Source of the DNA: Stutzerimonas stutzeri
GTDB taxonomy: Bacteria; Pseudomonadota; Gammaproteobacteria; Pseudomonadales; Pseudomonadaceae
NCBI GenBank assembly: GCA_019056435.1
Contig: CP077641.1
Span: forward strand, 3,720,001-3,784,000
Reading direction: 5' to 3'
Length of the DNA: 64,000 nt
How positions within the stretch are numbered: position 1 is the first letter of the stretch; every line of letters starts with the position of its first letter. The notes beneath the pieces were generated by a model. The model worked only from the letters and a program-made list of their open reading frames with translations, made no database searches and was not told the origin of the DNA. Shown one piece after another: positions 45,042 to 55,314 of this stretch. A program made the translations under genes and the position numbers.

Positions 45042-45740
45042 ATGGCTGGTTTCGACAAACGCGTGAATTCATATGCCGAAGCGCTCGATGGGCTCGTAGA
45101 CGGCATGACCGTCCTGGCCGGCGGCTTCGGGCTCTGCGGTATCCCCGAAAACCTGATCGCCGAGATCAAGCGTCGCGGTACCCGCGACCTGACCGTGGTC
45201 TCGAACAACTGCGGCGTGGACGGCTTTGGGCTGGGCCTGCTGCTGGAGGATCGGCAGATCCGCAAGATGATCGCGTCCTATGTGGGCGAGAACGCGCTGT
45301 TCGAGCGCCAGCTGCTCGATGGCGAGCTCGAGGTCGAGCTGACGCCGCAGGGCACCCTGGCCGAAAAGCTGCGCGCCGGCGGCGCCGGTATCCCGGCGTT
45401 CTATACCGCCACCGGCTACGGCACGCCCATCGCCGAAGGCAAGGACGTGCGCGAATTCGACGGACGCCCCTACATCCTCGAACACGCCATTACCGGCGAC
45501 TTCGCCATCGTCAAGGGCTGGAAGGCCGACCGCTACGGCAATGTCATCTACCGCCATACCGCGCAGAACTTCAACCCGCTGGCCGCCGCCGCGAGCCGGA
45601 TCACGGTCGTGGAGGTAGAGGAAATCGTCGAGCCCGGTGAGCTCGATCCCACGCAGATTCACACGCCGGGCATCTACGTCGACCGCATCATCTGCGGCAC
45701 CTTCGAAAAGCGCATCGAAAAACGCACCGTCCGTAGCTGA
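45042..45740 (+). CDS. dhcA: CoA-transferase subunit A (dehydrocarnitine / acetoacetate type)
   Basis: A 232-residue alpha subunit with the CoA-binding motif [16 protein letters not shown] and the [17 protein letters not shown] segment. It is the full-length paralogue of the truncated gene at the left window edge. A longer in-frame start reaching 44082 lies antisense to dhcR and was rejected. By synteny with P. aeruginosa the pair may move CoA to 3-dehydrocarnitine; by sequence alone acetoacetate is equally possible. It is first in an operon with subunit B, thiolase and permease. Confidence 0.9.
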   Translation: MAGFDKRVNSYAEALDGLVDGMTVLAGGFGLCGIPENLIAEIKRRGTRDLTVVSNNCGVDGFGLGLLLEDRQIRKMIASYVGENALFERQLLDGELEVELTPQGTLAEKLRAGGAGIPAFYTATGYGTPIAEGKDVREFDGRPYILEHAITGDFAIVKGWKADRYGNVIYRHTAQNFNPLAAAASRITVVEVEEIVEPGELDPTQIHTPGIYVDRIICGTFEKRIEKRTVRS

Positions 45741-45764
45741 ACAGAACAAGAAGAGGACCCGAGC

Positions 45765-46421
45765 ATGGCACTTTCCCGCGAACAAATGGCCCAGCGCGTC
45801 GCCCGCGAGCTACAGGATGGCTACTACGTAAACCTGGGTATCGGCATCCCTACCCTGGTCGCCAATTACGTGCCCGAGGGCATGGACGTGATGCTGCAGT
45901 CGGAGAACGGGCTGCTCGGCATGGGTGTGTTCCCGACCGAAGAGGAACTCGACGCCGACATGATCAATGCCGGCAAACAGACCGTCACTGCCCGCGTCGG
46001 CGCTTCCATCTTCAACTCCGCCGAATCCTTCGCGATGATCCGCGGTGGCCATATCGACCTCACCGTGCTTGGCGCTTTCGAGGTGGATGTGCAGGGCAAC
46101 ATCGCCTCCTGGATGATCCCTGGCAAGCTGGTCAGGGGCATGGGCGGCGCGATGGACCTGGTCGCCGGTGCCGAGAACATCATCGTGCTCATGACGCACG
46201 CGTCGAAAGACGGCGAGTCCAAGTTGCTGCCCCGATGCACCCTGCCGCTGACCGGCGCCGGTTGCATCAAGCGCGTATTGACCGACCTGGCATACCTGGA
46301 GATCGAAAACGGTGCGTTCATCCTCAAGGAGCGCGCGCCGGGCGTGAGCGTCGAGGAAATCGTCGCCAAGACGGCCGGCGAACTGGTGGTTCCCGATCAA
46401 GTGCCGGAAATGGTGTTCTGA
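45765..46421 (+). CDS. dhcB: CoA-transferase subunit B (dehydrocarnitine / acetoacetate type)
   Basis: A 218-residue beta subunit with the catalytic Glu of SENGLLGMG (residue 47), [10 protein letters not shown] and GGAMDLVAG. It starts 24 bp after subunit A with an A-rich leader AACAAGAAGAGGA. Compared with the paralogue at 382-1008 it carries a longer C-terminal tail (ELVVPDQVPEMVF). Confidence 0.9.
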   Translation: MALSREQMAQRVARELQDGYYVNLGIGIPTLVANYVPEGMDVMLQSENGLLGMGVFPTEEELDADMINAGKQTVTARVGASIFNSAESFAMIRGGHIDLTVLGAFEVDVQGNIASWMIPGKLVRGMGGAMDLVAGAENIIVLMTHASKDGESKLLPRCTLPLTGAGCIKRVLTDLAYLEIENGAFILKERAPGVSVEEIVAKTAGELVVPDQVPEMVF

Positions 46422-46472
46422 GTGCCGCACGCCATGCGGTACTAGCGCCGGGGCAATTGACCTGACGCGCGA

Positions 46473-46495
46473 CGTGCTGGATATAAGCCAGCACG
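46473..46495 (+). other. Hairpin between dhcB and atoB
   Basis: CGTGCTGG-ATATAAG-CCAGCACG is a perfect 8-bp stem in the 147-bp gap between the two genes. No T-run follows; it may attenuate or stabilise the operon message. Confidence 0.45.
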
Positions 46496-46568
46496 CCGTC
46501 GGCGAGAGCGCGTCATGTACCTTTCACCGGCGCTGAATAACAACATCCAATCCATCCGGAGCCTACAC

Positions 46569-47749
46569 ATGAAAGACGTCGTCATCGTCGCCGCCACCCG
46601 CACCGCCATTGGCGCCTTCCAGGGCAGCCTGGCGAACATCGCCGCGCCTGACCTGGGCGCGGCGGTGATCAAGCGCCTGCTCGAACAGACCGGGCTGAAC
46701 CCCGCTGAGGTCGATGAAGTCATCCTCGGCCAGGTGCTGACCGCCGGCTCCGGGCAGAATCCGGCGCGCCAGGCCTCGATCAAAGCCGGCCTGCCCGATG
46801 CGGTGCCCTCCTTCACGCTGAATAAAGTCTGCGGCTCGGGCCTCAAGGCGCTGCACCTGGCAACACAGGCGATCCGCTGTGGCGATGCCGACGCAATCAT
46901 CGCCGGCGGACAGGAGAACATGAGCCTCGCGCCCTATGTGCTGCCCAAGGCGCGCACCGGCCTGCGCATGGGGCACGCCGAACTTGTCGACTCGATGATC
47001 AGCGACGGCCTCTGGGACGCCTTCAACGATTTCCACATGGGTATCACCGCCGAGAATCTGGTCGACAAGTACGGAATCAGCCGTGAGGCGCAGGACGCGT
47101 TTGCCGCGGGCTCGCAACAGAAAGCCGTGGCAGCGATCGAGGCCGGGCGGTTCAAGGACGAGATCACCCCGATCGAGATTCCCCAGCGCAAGGGTGACCC
47201 ACTGCGCTTCGACACCGATGAACAGCCACGTGCCGGCACCACCGCCGAGGCGCTGGCCAAGCTCAAACCGGCATTCAAGAAAGACGGCACCGTCACCGCG
47301 GGCAATGCCTCCAGCCTCAACGACGGCGCGGCGGCCGTGTTGCTGATGAGCGCCGACAAGGCCGGGGCGCTCGGCCTTCCCGTACTCGCGACGATCAAAG
47401 CCTATGCCAATGCCGGCGTGGATCCGGCGATCATGGGCATCGCACCGGTTTCAGCCACGCGCCGCTGCCTGGAGAAAGCCGGCTGGACGCTCGATGAGCT
47501 GGACCTGATCGAAGCCAACGAAGCCTTCGCCGCCCAGGCACTCTCGGTCGGCCAGGAACTCGGCTGGGCCGCCGACAAGGTCAACGTCAACGGCGGCGCC
47601 ATCGCGCTCGGCCACCCCATCGGCGCCTCGGGTTGCCGCGTGCTGGTCACCCTGCTGCACGAGATGATCCGCCGCGACGCGAAAAGGGCCTGGCCACGCT
47701 GTGCATCGGCGGCGGCCAGGGCGTGGCGCTGGCCATCGAGCGCACCTAA
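46569..47749 (+). pseudogene. atoB: Acetyl-CoA acetyltransferase, one single-base frameshift near the 3' end
   Basis: A thiolase joining two acetyl-CoA or splitting acetoacetyl-CoA. Residues 1 to about 372 are normal, with [17 protein letters not shown], the nucleophile in [10 protein letters not shown] and [10 protein letters not shown]. At GAAAAGGG (47681-47688) one base is missing, so the frame leaves the family sequence just before the last motif. The lost motif [15 protein letters not shown] is readable in the next frame and ends with TAA at 47747-47749. As written the protein runs on to 47930 with an unrelated tail and would lack the second catalytic Cys. One added base gives a normal enzyme of 393 residues. 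An earlier in-frame ATG at 46515 was rejected. Confidence 0.85.
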
Positions 47750-47760
47750 CCGGCTTTTTC

Positions 47761-47830
47761 AGGAGCAGCCTGCGACCCGGACCACGACGGGGGCTGAACA
47801 CGGATCGCAGGCAGAGCCCGCTCCTCTACA
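47761..47830. repeat. Pair of inverted REP-type sequences after atoB
   Basis: AGGAGCAGCCTGCGA (47761-47775) faces TCGCAGGCAGAGCCCGCTCC (47804-47823), the latter being the familiar Pseudomonas REP core. The two could pair as a long hairpin and end or protect the atoB message. Confidence 0.6.
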
Positions 47831-47952
47831 GCTCTATCAGCCGGGATCGGGCCACGACGGCGCTGCTCCGCAGCGCATGTCCCAGGCAGAGCCAGCGCCA
47901 GCGTTCAACCGCGACAACCACCTCACATAGCAATAAAAACAAGGACCAATCC

Positions 47953-49293
47953 ATGCTCAACGCCATCACCTCGGCGAGTGTGAAGCTCGTACAACGCTAC
48001 CTCCCCTCGCCGTTCGTCTTCGCCATCCTCCTCAGCCTTATCGTGCTGGTCGCCAGCATGACCGTTACCGGCCAGGACCTGCCGGCCATGGCCAGGCACT
48101 GGGGGTCCGGGTTCTGGAACCTCTTGACCTTCGCCATGCAGATGGCCCTGATCCTCGTCACCGGCCATGCCCTGGCGAGTGCGCCAGCCATCCACCGCTT
48201 GCTCGCCGGGCTTGCACGCACTGCCCGCACGCCGGGGCGCGCGGTGGTGATGGTTACTCTGGTCGCCTTGGCCGGCTCCTGGATCAACTGGGGCTTCGGC
48301 CTGGTTATCGGCGCGGTGTTCGCCCGTGCTCTGGCCCGTGAGGTGAAGGGCGTCGACTATCCACTGCTGGTGGCAGCGGCCTACTCGGGCTTCCTGATCT
48401 GGCATGGAGGGTTGTCCGGTTCGATCCCCCTGTCACTCGCCACTGGCGGTGCCGACCTCGAGCGCATGACGGGCGGCGTCGTCACCGCCGCGATCGGCGT
48501 CGGCGATACGCTTTTTACCAGCATGAACCTGACCATCATCGCGCTGCTGGTCATCGGCTTGCCGATCCTCAACTGGGCCATGCACCCGAAGAACCCGAAA
48601 GTTGCCGATCCGGCCCTGCTGCGCGATCCGGAACACGACGCCCTGCCGCGCACAACCATGGCCCAGCGCCTGGACGACAGCCGGATCCTCAACGGGCTGA
48701 TCGTCGCACTCGGCGTGGTGTACTTCGGCTACTACTTTGCCGAGAACGGCTTTGCGCTGACGCTGAACATCGTGATCGGCCTGTTCCTGTTCATCGGCCT
48801 TGCGCTGCATGGCTCGCCCGAGCGCTACATGCGCGCGGTACAGGATGGCATCGGCGGCATCAGCGGCATCGTCATTCAGTTCCCGTTCTACGCCGGCATC
48901 ATGGGAATGATGGTCGGCGCCAATGCCGACGGGCTCTCGCTGGGCAAGCAGGTCACCGATACCTTCATCGCCTGGTCGTCGGCGGACACCTTCCCCGTCC
49001 TCGCCTTCCTCAGCGCCGGACTGGTGAACGTCTTCGTACCCTCCGGCGGCGGCCAATGGGCGGTGCAAGGGCCGATCATGCTGCCAGCCGGCGAAGCCCT
49101 CGGCGTGACTCCCGCCGTGACCGCCATGGCGATTGCCTGGGGCGATGCCTGGACGAACATGATCCAGCCGTTCTGGGCGCTGCCTATTCTCGGCATCGTT
49201 GGCCTTGGCGCGCGCGACATCATGGGCTACTGCCTGCTGATGCTGGTCTATTCGGGTCTGGTCATTTCGGGCTGCCTTTACTTCTTCGGCTGA
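47953..49293 (+). CDS. atoE: Short-chain fatty acid transporter (AtoE family)
   Basis: A 446-residue inner-membrane protein with about 11-12 hydrophobic helices and AtoE motifs such as LAGSWINWGFGLVIGAVFAR, YSGFLIWHGGLSGSIPLSLA and VFVPSGGGQWAVQGPIML. The family imports acetoacetate, butyrate and similar acids. The leader AATAAAAACAAGGA (47932-47945) is again A-rich. It closes the dhcA-dhcB-atoB-atoE operon, which ends in a strong terminator. Confidence 0.88.
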   Translation: MLNAITSASVKLVQRYLPSPFVFAILLSLIVLVASMTVTGQDLPAMARHWGSGFWNLLTFAMQMALILVTGHALASAPAIHRLLAGLARTARTPGRAVVMVTLVALAGSWINWGFGLVIGAVFARALAREVKGVDYPLLVAAAYSGFLIWHGGLSGSIPLSLATGGADLERMTGGVVTAAIGVGDTLFTSMNLTIIALLVIGLPILNWAMHPKNPKVADPALLRDPEHDALPRTTMAQRLDDSRILNGLIVALGVVYFGYYFAENGFALTLNIVIGLFLFIGLALHGSPERYMRAVQDGIGGISGIVIQFPFYAGIMGMMVGANADGLSLGKQVTDTFIAWSSADTFPVLAFLSAGLVNVFVPSGGGQWAVQGPIMLPAGEALGVTPAVTAMAIAWGDAWTNMIQPFWALPILGIVGLGARDIMGYCLLMLVYSGLVISGCLYFFG

Positions 49294-49339
49294 GGCGCGA
49301 AAGTCGCTGCAACCCGTCGGCGTCACATGAACAAAAAAA

Positions 49340-49361
49340 GCCGGCATCCATGGATGCCGGC
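49340..49361. terminator. Bidirectional terminator between atoE and the next MCP
   Basis: GCCGGCATCC-AT-GGATGCCGGC with seven A to the left and five T to the right. Confidence 0.9.
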
Positions 49362-49404
49362 CTTTTTCGAATCGTGGATCGCAGCGCGCTGTGCGCCGCC
49401 AGGC

Positions 49405-51366
49405 TCAGGCCAGACGGAACCGGCTGACCTGCGCCTGCAACTCACTTCCCAGCCGAGCCAGGTCGGCGCTCGCTGCGGATGTCTGCGCCGTGGCCGCCGC
49501 CGACTGATCAGCCACGTCGCGGATGTTCGAGACGCTCCGGTTGATCTCCTCGGCAACCGCGCTTTGCTGCTCGGATGCAGTCGCGATCTGCTGGTTCATC
49601 TGCTGGATGCTCGATACGGCACTGTTGATCGCATTCAGCGCCTCACCGGCCAGCTGCGCGGCCTCGACAGTCTGGTCCGCGAGCGCGCAGCTTTTGCCCA
49701 TGACTTCCACGGCGCCCTCGGCGCCGGATTGAAGCGCGACGATCAGCTGTTCGATTTCGGTAGTGGATTGCTGGGTGCGACGCGCCAAACCCCGCACTTC
49801 GTCAGCCACAACCGCGAAGCCTCGCCCGGCCTCTCCAGCACGAGCGGCTTCGATTGCGGCATTGAGCGCGAGCAGGTTCGTTTGCTCGGCGACCGTCTTG
49901 ATCACATCGAGCACATTGCCGATGCCGGCGCTGTCGTGCTTGAGCCGCTCGATCGCCTCCGACGACTCCTCGATGGAACGAGCCAAGGCTTCGATTCGAT
50001 CGATGGTCTGCTTGACGACCGAATGGCCCTGTTGCGCCTGGATGTCGGCAGACGAAGCGGAATGGGCCGCCGATTCAGCATTTCGAGCCACGTCCTGAAC
50101 GGTGGCGGTCATCTCGTTCATCGCCGTGGCGACCTGATCGGTTTCGAGTTTTTGCTGCCCGACGCCAACGCTGGTCTGTTCGGTTACAGCGGACATCTCC
50201 TCGGCCGCCGACGCCAGCTGTGCAATACCGTCAGACAGGCGCGAGATCAGCAGGCGGAGGCTTTCCGTCATCTGCTGCATCGCCTGCATCAACTGCCCGA
50301 GCTCGTCTCGCCGATCATCCTTGAGATCGGCCGAAAGATCGCCCTCGGCGATGCGGCGTGCGACCGACACCACCTGCTGCAACGGGCCGACGATCATCTG
50401 GGTAATGAGCACGGCACAAAGCACGCTCAGCACCAGCGCCACCACGGTCGCGCCGACAAGCACCATGCGCACCTGGCCCTGCTCTTCACGAAGCTCCTCG
50501 ACCTGGCTCGCATAGGCGGTCTGCGCGACCTCAACCATCCGCCGCGCGTACTCGGTAAGCTCTTGCTCACTGGCGACTCGCTCCGCTTGCGCGTTACGGT
50601 AATCGACAAATTCCGAACGGTATTCACCCAGACGGGCAAGCGCCTCCTCGAGCGCCTCCTTGCTACGACCAACCGGAAGCTCGGCAGCCAGCGCCGCGCC
50701 TGCCTGCGCAGAGGCATCGAGCTGGGCGACAAGCGCCTCTGCGTCTCGCGCCTGACCGCCGATGACGAAATTCTTTTCGAGTCGCCGAGTATCGGAGAGC
50801 TGCTTGGCGAGCTGAGATGCTTGCGTGGACAGGTCGAGTGTTTGAATGCTCTCGGCGTCGCCCGTGGCCAGGATTTGCTCCTCCACACGCCTGCGCAGTT
50901 CCGCCTCGGCTGTGTTGAAGCCCGCAAGCGCGTCCCGAGCGACCGCTTCCATGTTGTCTTCGGCGAGCTGCGTCTTGCGCATCGCCTCGGCAAACTCCGC
51001 GAGCCTGGCCTGATACGCCTCACCGTCACGCTGAATGCGGTCCATCAGTTCGATGCTCTCAGCGCTGGAAAACGCCTCGCGAGCGGTCAGCGCGATCTGC
51101 TGCGTCATATCGATCGCGGTGCGTGCCTCGTCCAGAAACCTCGGGTCACGGCGAAGCAGGTAGTTCTTTTCTCCCTGCCGCGCGTCCGCGACCAGGGCTT
51201 TGATATCGGCGACCTGATTGATCTTGCCGAATCGGTCGAAGACCGAGTTCAACGATTCGTAGCTGATCCACGCAATGATCAGCGTAATCGTCAACACCAC
51301 GCCAAAGCCTGCCAACAACTTGCGCCTGACACTCAGGTCAAGCAAGAGACTACGTAGCCCGCTCAT
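49405..51366 (-). CDS. Methyl-accepting chemotaxis protein (large helical ligand domain, HBM-like)
   Basis: A 653-residue chemoreceptor: membrane helix (about 12-35), a periplasmic helical domain of about 260 residues, second helix (about 290-312), HAMP and signalling domain with the tip [19 protein letters not shown]. The long, all-helical ligand domain fits the helical bimodular (HBM) type, which in P. putida McpS binds TCA-cycle acids. Start chosen at 51366 ([11 protein letters not shown]) with GGAAGG ahead; a longer frame to 51432 was rejected. It lies next to an organic-acid uptake operon, which agrees with an organic-acid ligand. Confidence 0.9.
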   Translation of the reverse strand: MSGLRSLLLDLSVRRKLLAGFGVVLTITLIIAWISYESLNSVFDRFGKINQVADIKALVADARQGEKNYLLRRDPRFLDEARTAIDMTQQIALTAREAFSSAESIELMDRIQRDGEAYQARLAEFAEAMRKTQLAEDNMEAVARDALAGFNTAEAELRRRVEEQILATGDAESIQTLDLSTQASQLAKQLSDTRRLEKNFVIGGQARDAEALVAQLDASAQAGAALAAELPVGRSKEALEEALARLGEYRSEFVDYRNAQAERVASEQELTEYARRMVEVAQTAYASQVEELREEQGQVRMVLVGATVVALVLSVLCAVLITQMIVGPLQQVVSVARRIAEGDLSADLKDDRRDELGQLMQAMQQMTESLRLLISRLSDGIAQLASAAEEMSAVTEQTSVGVGQQKLETDQVATAMNEMTATVQDVARNAESAAHSASSADIQAQQGHSVVKQTIDRIEALARSIEESSEAIERLKHDSAGIGNVLDVIKTVAEQTNLLALNAAIEAARAGEAGRGFAVVADEVRGLARRTQQSTTEIEQLIVALQSGAEGAVEVMGKSCALADQTVEAAQLAGEALNAINSAVSSIQQMNQQIATASEQQSAVAEEINRSVSNIRDVADQSAAATAQTSAASADLARLGSELQAQVSRFRLA

Positions 51367-51536
51367 AGGTACCTTCCAGAAAAGTTGTACAAGCATTAAT
51401 TCCGCCGTCGCGCTTTGTACAGTCCTTACCATGCAAGGTCAATAAACAGGCGACACTATTCCGACAGTTAGACGGGCGCCACGCCGTCCTTCCCCGAGAC
51501 AAAGCAAACCAGGGACAAGCAGTCGGGCATAAAAAA

Positions 51537-51559
51537 AGCCGGCACACAAGGTGCCGGCT
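51537..51559 (-). terminator. Terminator of the MCP at 51594
   Basis: AGCCGGCAC-ACAAG-GTGCCGGCT, perfect 9-bp stem flanked by seven A on the left (T-run for the minus strand) and TTTTT on the right. Confidence 0.88.
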
Positions 51560-51593
51560 TTTTAATTGGCGATGAGAAACGCGTGGCGTGATC

Positions 51594-53276
51594 TCAGATG
51601 CGGAACTGACGCACCAGGCCGCCGAGACGCTCACCGACGCTGGCCAGATTTTGCGCGGTGCGCGCGCCCTGCTGGGTTTCCTCGGCGACGTTCTCGACCG
51701 CCGTGGCGATCTGATGAACGCTGCGGTTGATCTCTTCGGCCACCGCGGTCTGCTCTTCGGCCGCGCTGGCGATCTGCGCGTTCATGCCGTTGATGGTGGC
51801 GATCAGCTGCGCGATCGCATCCAGCGAGGCACCAGCCTGGTTGGCCTGCGCGCTGCTGGCGTCGCCGGCTTCGCTCGAACGCCCCATCGCGGCGACGGCC
51901 TGCTTGGTGCCGGTTTGCAGGCGGTCGATCATGCCCTGGATTTCCTGGGTGCTCTGCTGGGTACGACTGGCCAGCGCGCGAACCTCGTCGGCGACCACGG
52001 CGAAACCGCGGCCCGCCTCGCCAGCACGCGCTGCTTCGATCGCGGCGTTGAGCGCGAGCAGGTTGGTCTGTTCGGCAATCGAGCGAATCACATCGAGCAC
52101 GCCGACGATGGCGTGCACATCCTGCTGCAGCTCGTCGAGCGAGGTGCCGCTGCTACGGATTTCCTCGACCAGCGCATGAATCTGGCGAATGCTCGAATCG
52201 ACCACGGCCTTGGCTTGCTGGCCTTCCTGGTCGGTCTGCTGCGCGGCTTCGGCGGCACCCTGAGCACTGTGTGCAACCTCTTGGGCCGCAGCCGACATTT
52301 CGTTGATCGCCGTGGCGACCTGATCGGTTTCCTGCCGTTGGGTTTCCATGGCTTTTTCGGAGCGCTGCGCCTGCGCCGCTACCTCGGCCACCATGCCGGT
52401 GAGCTGGCCGGTCATCTCCGCGACCTGGCTGACCATGGTGTGGATCTTGCCGACGAAACGGTTGAACGAGCTCGCCAGCTGACCGAGCTCATCGTTGCGG
52501 TTCTCCGGCAGGCGATGGGTCAAGTCGCCGTCGCCGGCTGCGATGTCATCAAGCTGAGCTCGGATCACCTGGATCGGCTTGACGATGGAGTTGCTGATGA
52601 CCACGCCGGCGATGCCCAGCGCGACCAACATGATGCCGGCGATCGCCAGGATGCTGCTGAGGATGGAATTGACGCGGCTGTCGATATCCTTGCGCACCTC
52701 TTCCAGGGCCGCTTCGATGTTGTCCAGGTTGACGGCCGTGCCCAGCGCCAGATCCCACTTCGGCAGGTAGTAGCTGTAGGCGAGTTTCGGAACCTGCACC
52801 TTTTCGTTGCTCGGCAACGGCGAGGAATAGTTCACGTAGTAGGTGTTGTTCTTCGCCACGGCAACCAACTCGCGGTTGATGTACACGCCGTTGGAATCGC
52901 GACGATCGCTCAGGTTGACGCCCACGTCCACCGGACTCTCACCGCGGAACAGGCGGACCACGTTCGAATCGTGACCGAAGAAGTAGCCGTCCTTGCCGAA
53001 CTTGATCTTCTTCAGAATGGCGATGGCCTGGTCACGGCTGGCCATATCGCCCTGCGCGGCCGGCTCGTAGAGGTGCGCAACGCTGCTGACCCCGATGCGC
53101 ATGTAGTCTTCGAGGCGCGCGCGGGCGTCGTCGATCATCCGCTCACGGGTAGTTTCGATCTCTTCCTCGGCCAGCGAGTGGAGAATCTTTGCCGCCGCGC
53201 CGCTGAGCACGAGCGCGAACAGGGTGACCGGGACCAACGCCAGCAGCAGAACTTTCAGTTTCAGTGTGATTCGCAT
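51594..53276 (-). CDS. Methyl-accepting chemotaxis protein with single Cache domain
   Basis: A 560-residue chemoreceptor with a membrane helix (about 7-29), a periplasmic sCache_2-like domain (about 35-185; [35 protein letters not shown]), second helix (about 205-228), HAMP and the signalling tip [19 protein letters not shown]. Single Cache domains often bind small organic acids. Start at ATG 53276 (MRITLK), five codons inside a GTG-started frame. A FliA-type promoter lies 40 bp upstream. Confidence 0.92.
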   Translation of the reverse strand: MRITLKLKVLLLALVPVTLFALVLSGAAAKILHSLAEEEIETTRERMIDDARARLEDYMRIGVSSVAHLYEPAAQGDMASRDQAIAILKKIKFGKDGYFFGHDSNVVRLFRGESPVDVGVNLSDRRDSNGVYINRELVAVAKNNTYYVNYSSPLPSNEKVQVPKLAYSYYLPKWDLALGTAVNLDNIEAALEEVRKDIDSRVNSILSSILAIAGIMLVALGIAGVVISNSIVKPIQVIRAQLDDIAAGDGDLTHRLPENRNDELGQLASSFNRFVGKIHTMVSQVAEMTGQLTGMVAEVAAQAQRSEKAMETQRQETDQVATAINEMSAAAQEVAHSAQGAAEAAQQTDQEGQQAKAVVDSSIRQIHALVEEIRSSGTSLDELQQDVHAIVGVLDVIRSIAEQTNLLALNAAIEAARAGEAGRGFAVVADEVRALASRTQQSTQEIQGMIDRLQTGTKQAVAAMGRSSEAGDASSAQANQAGASLDAIAQLIATINGMNAQIASAAEEQTAVAEEINRSVHQIATAVENVAEETQQGARTAQNLASVGERLGGLVRQFRI

Positions 53277-53315
53277 GGGATGAGCATCCACATAGATAGT
53301 GTGATTACTCCCGGG

Positions 53316-53342
53316 TCATCGGCTGACCCGCCGCAAAGTTCA
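53316..53342 (-). promoter_or_regulatory. FliA (sigma-28) promoter of the MCP at 51594
   Basis: On the minus strand TGAACTTT-N11-GCCGATGA: seven of eight -10 positions and six of eight -35 positions agree with TAAAGTTT-N11-GCCGATAA. Confidence 0.65.
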
Positions 53343-53563
53343 CCCGCTCCGCTGGTCGGCATCAGGAATGTGACGAGCGGCCCATTTTTTGACCGCTCGC
53401 TGTACCGCGACGACCTCCTTTCGGTGCCCCGTACACGGCAGCCACGGTAAAGCCGGCAGAAGACGGGGCTCGGTCTGAAAACTACCGTTTCGCCTGTTTT
53501 ACCCGCACATTCCCGTCTGTCCGCCAGGTTTTGCCGGCAGATGAACGGCGCAACTTTTCCTTA

Positions 53564-53596
53564 CAAGTCCCTGTCGCATCTAGGGACTGGGACTTG
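53564..53596. promoter_or_regulatory. Overlapping alternative stems upstream of the MBOAT operon
   Basis: AGTCCCT (53566-53572) can pair with AGGGACT (53582-53588), and the overlapping CAAGTCCC (53564-53571) with GGGACTTG (53589-53596). The two stems exclude each other. They lie about 165 bp before the MBOAT start. The remainder of the 481-bp gap from 53277 holds only the FliA promoter above. Confidence 0.4.
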
Positions 53597-53757
53597 GCCC
53601 GAAGTAGCGACTAAGGAACGAAGCCTGGCTGCGAAATCGTTCGTTGGGGGTGAGCCGTGACGCGTCGACCGCAATCGTCGAAGCGGGCTCATGGCTGCAG
53701 CCGCCGTCCCGGCCTAAAGGGATGGCACTGGGATACACCTGGGCAAGGATAGGGACG

Positions 53758-55296
53758 ATGCTCTTCAACTCCATGGTATTCATCGCCGGTTTTCTTCCGG
53801 TTGTTCTGCTGGGCTTCATCCTGCTCGCCGGCAGTGGCCGACAGCGCTACGCCGCCATCTGGCTGACGCTCGCCTCGCTGGTGTTCTACGGATGGTGGAA
53901 CCCCGCCTACGTGCCCTTGCTCGTCGGCAGCATGGTCTTCAACTACCTGCTCGGTGGCCTGCTGATGCGACGCCCCTCGCGCGCCGTGCTGGTGCTGGGC
54001 GTGGCGGCGAACGTGGCGCTGCTGGGTTACTACAAGTACACGGGGTTCCTGTTCGGCACGCTCGATGACGCATTCGGGCTGGGCTGGTCCGTCGGCGACA
54101 TCATCCTGCCGCTGGCGATCTCGTTCTTCACCTTCCAGCAGATCGCCTATCTGGTCGACGCTCATGATGGCGAGGTCAGCGAACACGATTTCGTCAATTA
54201 CTGCCTATTCATCAGCTTCTTCCCGCAACTGATCGCGGGGCCGATCACCCATCACGGCGAGATGCTCAAGCAGTTCAAGGACGAATCGACCTTCCGACCG
54301 CGCCTGGACAACCTGTCGCTCGGGCTCACGGTGTTTCTGCTCGGGCTGTTCAAGAAGGTGATCATCGCCGACCCGCTGGGCGCCAATGCCTCGCCGATCT
54401 TCGCTGTTGCCGCCGACGGCACGGTGCCCGCCCTTTACGATGCCTGGTTCGGCGCGCTCAGTTACACGCTGCAGATCTACTTCGATTTTTCCGGCTACAG
54501 CGACATGGCCATCGGGCTGGGTCTGATGTTCGGCCTGCGCCTGCCGGTGAATTTCAACAGCCCGTTCAAGGCGTACAACGTGATCGACTACTGGTCACGC
54601 TGGCACATGACGCTGACGCGGTTTCTCACCGCCTACCTCTACAACCCCATCGTCATGCGCATCACCCGTTCACGGATGGCCGCAGGCAAGCCGCTGCCAC
54701 GTCGCGGCAAGATGAGCCTCGGCACCTTTGTCGTGCTGGTCGCCTACCCCACGGTGCTGACGATGTTCGTTTCGGGTGTCTGGCACGGGGCCGGCTGGCA
54801 ATTCGTGGCGTTCGGGCTGCTGCATGGCTTCTACCTGGTCGTCGCCCATGGCTTTCGCGCCTTCAAGGCCCGCCAGGGCCTGCCGCTCGACAGCGACAAG
54901 CCGTTGCATCACGGAGGCGCGGTGCTGCTGACCTTCCTCAGTGTCGTGGTGGCGATGGTGTTCTTCCGGGCCGACAACGTTGGCGCTGCGCTGGCGATGC
55001 TGTCCGGCATGGTCGGCCTCAGCGAGTTGACGACCCGATTCGACAAGTCCGACTACCTGACCCTGGCGATCCTGCTCGCCTTCGTCTGGTTGATGCCCAA
55101 CGTGCAGCAGTGGATGGCGCGCGTGCGCACCGCGCTGGATGCGCCACCGCGCGAGCACTGGCTGCTGCGCTGGTTTCCCGTCGCCGTCTGGAGCCCCAGC
55201 CCGGTGATCGGCCTGGCCATTGGCGTGCTGGGCTTCTTCGCCCTCGCGGTGGCCTTCTCCGTCGCCCCTACCGAGTTTCTCTACTTTCAGTTCTAG
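53758..55296 (+). CDS. MBOAT-family membrane O-acyltransferase (AlgI/DltB-like)
   Basis: A 512-residue inner-membrane protein with about 11 hydrophobic segments. Family motifs are present: QLIAGPITHHGEMLKQF, the WSRWHMTLTRFL segment and the catalytic region SGVWHGAGWQFVAFG with His343. These enzymes pass an acyl group through the membrane to a glycan or other acceptor (AlgI in alginate, DltB in teichoic acid). Alginate genes are absent here; instead the next genes encode an FkbH protein, a carrier protein and an SGNH protein. The start at 53758 has GGATAGGG ahead; a longer frame from 53644 was rejected. Confidence 0.9.
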   Translation: MLFNSMVFIAGFLPVVLLGFILLAGSGRQRYAAIWLTLASLVFYGWWNPAYVPLLVGSMVFNYLLGGLLMRRPSRAVLVLGVAANVALLGYYKYTGFLFGTLDDAFGLGWSVGDIILPLAISFFTFQQIAYLVDAHDGEVSEHDFVNYCLFISFFPQLIAGPITHHGEMLKQFKDESTFRPRLDNLSLGLTVFLLGLFKKVIIADPLGANASPIFAVAADGTVPALYDAWFGALSYTLQIYFDFSGYSDMAIGLGLMFGLRLPVNFNSPFKAYNVIDYWSRWHMTLTRFLTAYLYNPIVMRITRSRMAAGKPLPRRGKMSLGTFVVLVAYPTVLTMFVSGVWHGAGWQFVAFGLLHGFYLVVAHGFRAFKARQGLPLDSDKPLHHGGAVLLTFLSVVVAMVFFRADNVGAALAMLSGMVGLSELTTRFDKSDYLTLAILLAFVWLMPNVQQWMARVRTALDAPPREHWLLRWFPVAVWSPSPVIGLAIGVLGFFALAVAFSVAPTEFLYFQF

Positions 55297-55314
55297 ACAA
55301 GGAGTCCGTTGCTC

